A stretch of 64,000 nucleotides of DNA from Bin87 sp965220105 (GTDB lineage Bacteria > Chloroflexota > Dehalococcoidia > Lucifugimonadales > UBA3495): contig OZ244811.1 in NCBI GenBank assembly GCA_965220105.1, positions 930,001 to 994,000 on the forward strand. Reading direction: 5' to 3'. Positions within the stretch are counted from its first letter, which is position 1. Each line of letters starts with the position of its first letter. Shown piece by piece: positions 61,765-64,000 of this stretch. The translations under genes and the position numbers were made by a program. The notes beneath the pieces are model-generated. The model was not told the DNA's origin, made no database searches, and saw only the letters and a program-made list of their open reading frames with translations.

Positions 61765-62298
61765 TTATCGGTCGGTCACCGCTAACCAATCTGAATTGAT
61801 CTTCCAGCCCGCGTCGCATCGGTGTATGAATTCGGCTTGCTGCAAAATGCGCATTGTTTCTGGTGGGATGTGCGGCCGTGAGATGCGGCTGCACGGGGTT
61901 TCCTGCAGTTGGTCGATGAGCTCATAAAACAAATGATTGATTACCCTTGAATATTCTCGTGTGTAGGCTTTGCCGAACTGGCCGGGTCCGTGGAACTGGA
62001 TTTGTTGGGTCATCAATGAAGCGACGAAACGTTTGGCGATTTCTGTTGTGTACTGGGGACACTCAGCGCTTGTGAGTCCCATGTATGCACAATCGATTGT
62101 TGTGCCAAGGCTCGCCATGGCGAGGTGTGCTCCTGCCATTGATGGGTGAGCATATCCAGAGTCGTAACGTTTCTGTTCTTGCTCGGAAATGCCTCCGGCG
62201 CAGCTTAAGGCGGTCGATATGGTGACCATAGCCGCTACAACGGCGTTGATGAAGAGGTGGCCTTTGAGGCGGAGCGGTACCTGTTTGATGATGCTCAT
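61765..62298 (-). CDS. Exported protein, unknown
   Basis: The 177-residue product has an N-terminal hydrophobic segment (LFINAVVAAMVTISTALSCA) that could be a signal peptide, possibly with a lipoprotein Cys. The mature part has several cysteines (TTIDCAYMGLTSAECPQY, TPCSRISRP, IHRCDAGW). Its ATG overlaps the upstream stop by 4 nt (ATGA), so it is coupled to the next gene. Both share a C-terminal pattern: PPETMRILQQAEFIHRCDAG W here and PPDILATAQSSAYVEPCPRG W there. Function unknown. Confidence 0.6.
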   Translation of the reverse strand: MSIIKQVPLRLKGHLFINAVVAAMVTISTALSCAGGISEQEQKRYDSGYAHPSMAGAHLAMASLGTTIDCAYMGLTSAECPQYTTEIAKRFVASLMTQQIQFHGPGQFGKAYTREYSRVINHLFYELIDQLQETPCSRISRPHIPPETMRILQQAEFIHRCDAGWKINSDWLAVTDR

Positions 62299-62993
62299 GG
62301 TATTAATCCTGAGTGGATCTTGTGGCGGTATTCGGCCAGGTTGGGGGGCGGTAGGGGTGTTTGTCGATCTAATACCTCACGCCATGGTGCGGTTAGGCGC
62401 CAACCTCTTGGGCATGGTTCAACGTAAGCGCTCGATTGGGCAGTGGCCAGAATATCTGGGGGGAGGTTGATGCGGTGTTCGGGTGCACATCCTTGGGTGT
62501 CGATGAGTACGATGCGTTGGCTTATCTGCTCGGTCAACTTTTCGCGGGCTTCTTGCGAGTATCGGACGTGTGGGTCATGGTTAGTGGCGTGGGCCTCGAC
62601 TGCTTTGGTGATGGACCTGGCTATGGCGATGCGCGCTTGGTCTCGCGTGACTTGCGGGCAAACCCATGTGGGTTCTGTGTTGCCGGGTATGATGCAATTT
62701 TTTATGGCGGTAGCGTTTGCTATCGAAATGGTGCTGAGAACCTCTGGTGGTGATTCTGGAGGTCCGTCATAAGGGTCTTCGGCTCGGGGTATGAGCGCGT
62801 AGCCGATGAGGATGAGGAAAAGCGCGGCGAATATGATGATGTACCGTAATGGGACCCGATTGCGTCGGCGTGGTTTTGCGTAGGCCAACTTTTGGCCACA
62901 AACTGGGCAATCGTCATCTAGGGGAGGCAGATGTGATGGATGGGTATAGTCGCAGTTTGAACAAAAGTATTTGGGGTTGGGAGTGTTGAGCAT
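62295..62993 (-). CDS. Zinc-ribbon membrane protein, unknown
   Basis: The 232 residues start with a zinc ribbon (YFCSNCDYTHPSHLPPLDDD then CPVCGQK), a basic stretch, one transmembrane helix (YIIIFAALFLILIGYALIP, residues 51-69) and an external domain with IKNCIIPGNTEPTWVCPQVT and DTQGCAPEHRINLPPDIL. The external part resembles that of the next gene, so the two probably arose by duplication. ATG 62993; the pair is co-transcribed leftward. Confidence 0.6.
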   Translation of the reverse strand: MLNTPNPKYFCSNCDYTHPSHLPPLDDDCPVCGQKLAYAKPRRRNRVPLRYIIIFAALFLILIGYALIPRAEDPYDGPPESPPEVLSTISIANATAIKNCIIPGNTEPTWVCPQVTRDQARIAIARSITKAVEAHATNHDPHVRYSQEAREKLTEQISQRIVLIDTQGCAPEHRINLPPDILATAQSSAYVEPCPRGWRLTAPWREVLDRQTPLPPPNLAEYRHKIHSGLIP

Positions 62994-63052
62994 GATTGAC
63001 GTCCTTGAGTAGTGTTGGCCAATATGCCATCGTACGAAGGTTATCCGTTGTG

Positions 63053-63262
63053 CTAGGACTGCTCCTGCTCGGATTTCACGTCGATGATTAGAGCGTCGTC
63101 GCTGTGGACGACAATGAGGTCGGGCCGGCTGGCCAGTGCGGCGCTGCGGCCTCGTATGTGGAAGCTGTTCTGGTGTTCAGTGCGGACCTCGTAACCGTTG
63201 GCTTTGCATAGAGCCTTTTGCTCGTTGAGGAGAGCGGTGGCTGCGAACGTTTTCGTCGGAGC
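63053..63262 (-). pseudogene. Nuclease-like fragment (PD-(D/E)xK pattern)
   Basis: A minus-strand frame ends with TAG at 63053 and reads ATALLNEQKALCKANGYEVR, then RPDLIVVHSDDALIIDVKSE. The P-D-x(12)-D-x-K arrangement is that of PD-(D/E)xK nucleases. No start codon is seen upstream of about 63262, so the gene is cut at its 5' side or is a very short relict. Confidence 0.4.
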
Positions 63263-63340
63263 GTGAACTGGATATAATGCCGTCTTGATTGGCGTGGGGT
63301 GCTGTGATTGAAGGCGAATATCGGTTGAGGAAGGTAATCA

Positions 63341-64000
63341 ATGAAGGCTAAAGATACCCATGTTCTTCGTCTGATAGATGCGTCGGGGAGCCACTTCGTG
63401 GTCCCGATCTACCAGAGGGATTACTCTTGGACCGGGGTCGAATGCGCCCAGCTCTGGAAGGACATATTGGAAGCGGGCAGAGGTGATGGTGGTGTTACTC
63501 ATTTCGTTGGGTCCATCGTTTATTTGGGCCCAGGATCATCGCCCGTTACGGGGATGGACACGCTGCTTTTGATTGATGGTCAGCAGAGGTTGGCAACGAT
63601 CATGTTGCTGTTGGAAGCGCTCTGTCGAGCTCTTGGAGATTCTGAACCGGTCTCGGGGTTCTCTGCGGCTAGGTTGAGGAATCGCTACTTGGTGAATGCG
63701 CACGAGACGGGGGATGATCGTTATAAGTTGGTGTTGAACGATAAGGATCGGAAGACCTTTAGCGCGCTGGTGGATCAGCGCCCTTTGCCGGTGGATCGCT
63801 CGGAAAGAGTGGTGGAGATCTTCGAATTTCTAGAGGGGAAGGTTGCTGCCCTGGGCGGCGAATTGGAAGTTCTGTGCAATGGGTTGGGCCGGTTAGCGGT
63901 GGTTGATGTCGCGTTGGATCCGGGGCAGGACAATCCGCAGCTGATCTTCGAGAGTTTGAACTCGACAGGGAAGCGGCTGACGGCTTCCGATATGATCCGT
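63341..64000 (+). CDS. DUF262 protein, GmrS-like (partial)
   Basis: ATG 63341 with gaggaaggt 6 nt upstream opens a frame of 220 codons to the window edge. Residues 20-31 read FVVPIYQRDYSW, 78-84 are LIDGQQRLATIM (the ParB-like DGQQR motif of DUF262) and near the edge LIFESLNSTGKRLTASDMIR. This is the N-terminal part of the GmrS half of type IV restriction (GmrSD) and related proteins, which use nucleotide to drive cleavage of modified phage DNA. The C-terminal HNH (DUF1524) is outside the window. Confidence 0.88.
   Translation, partial: MKAKDTHVLRLIDASGSHFVVPIYQRDYSWTGVECAQLWKDILEAGRGDGGVTHFVGSIVYLGPGSSPVTGMDTLLLIDGQQRLATIMLLLEALCRALGDSEPVSGFSAARLRNRYLVNAHETGDDRYKLVLNDKDRKTFSALVDQRPLPVDRSERVVEIFEFLEGKVAALGGELEVLCNGLGRLAVVDVALDPGQDNPQLIFESLNSTGKRLTASDMIR

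Noticed and set aside
61280..61894. 204-codon minus-strand frame
   Set aside because: Pro/Thr/His-rich shadow with no start signal or motif.

Overview
The window looks like a piece of a GC-rich bacterial chromosome, probably Chloroflexota (SAR202/Dehalococcoidia-like). That placement is inference from the mix of genes: PLP synthase PdxS/PdxT next to an R3H/SpoIIIAA-like AAA ATPase, a DUF35 Zn-ribbon protein paired with an SCP-x-type thiolase, an EHN epoxide hydrolase with a TIM-barrel amidohydrolase, and many insertion sequences. No rRNA or other decisive marker is present.

Layout. 1-2.7 kb: housekeeping genes on the minus strand (AAA ATPase, pdxT, pdxS). 2.8-7.35 kb: transposon graveyard (one ISAs1-like and two IS66-like copies) around an intact tRNA-Phe. 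7.5-11 kb: epoxide hydrolase/amidohydrolase pair and a VapBC-type toxin-antitoxin. 11.8-16.2 kb: IS427-type IS5, IS630, a second IS5-like element, three small inverted-repeat elements (MITEs) and a broken DUF805 gene. 16.3-19.7 kb: DUF35/thiolase pair, then a SpoIIE-type phosphatase remnant and an RsbW-like kinase. 19.7-25.4 kb: CRISPR array with 61-bp period, a Rieske protein, small zinc-binding proteins and a putative metallopeptidase. 25.7-35 kb: defence island (DUF4143 ATPase, an IS630 that carries the ends of one MITE, an ApeA-like HEPN protein, a gene resembling Nmad3 split in two, a deoxyribosyltransferase/TIR-like protein, a restriction-modification pair). 35-46.2 kb: anchored proteins and two very large secreted FN3/cadherin-like proteins, separated by an IS4-type insertion. 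46.2-48.1 kb: second defence cassette (HEPN/Toprim plus Abi_C). 48.6-59 kb: recombinase-rich region. 59.1-64 kb: IS256 with a perfect target duplication, a broken HEPN gene, two membrane/secreted proteins, a nuclease fragment and the start of a DUF262/GmrS-like restriction gene.

The most unusual architecture is at 50.9-58.9 kb. Two divergent copies of the same five-gene module face each other. Each has a small beta-rich protein, a stand-alone large-serine-recombinase C-terminal half (Zn ribbon plus conserved tail, no catalytic domain), a small gene on the opposite strand, a 159-residue XRE regulator and a full large serine recombinase. The two recombinase genes converge on three degenerate CRISPR-like repeats with the same 61-bp period as the array 34 kb away, and both reading frames end inside those repeats. 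I infer a mobile or programmed-recombination module that is associated with, or inserted into, CRISPR-like repeat loci. No cas gene is visible in the window.

Defence functions are dense: four HEPN-type genes (two damaged), a PIN toxin, a restriction-modification pair, a DUF262 gene and a CRISPR array. Many transposases are frameshifted and carry short tandem duplications, so much of the accessory DNA is decaying.
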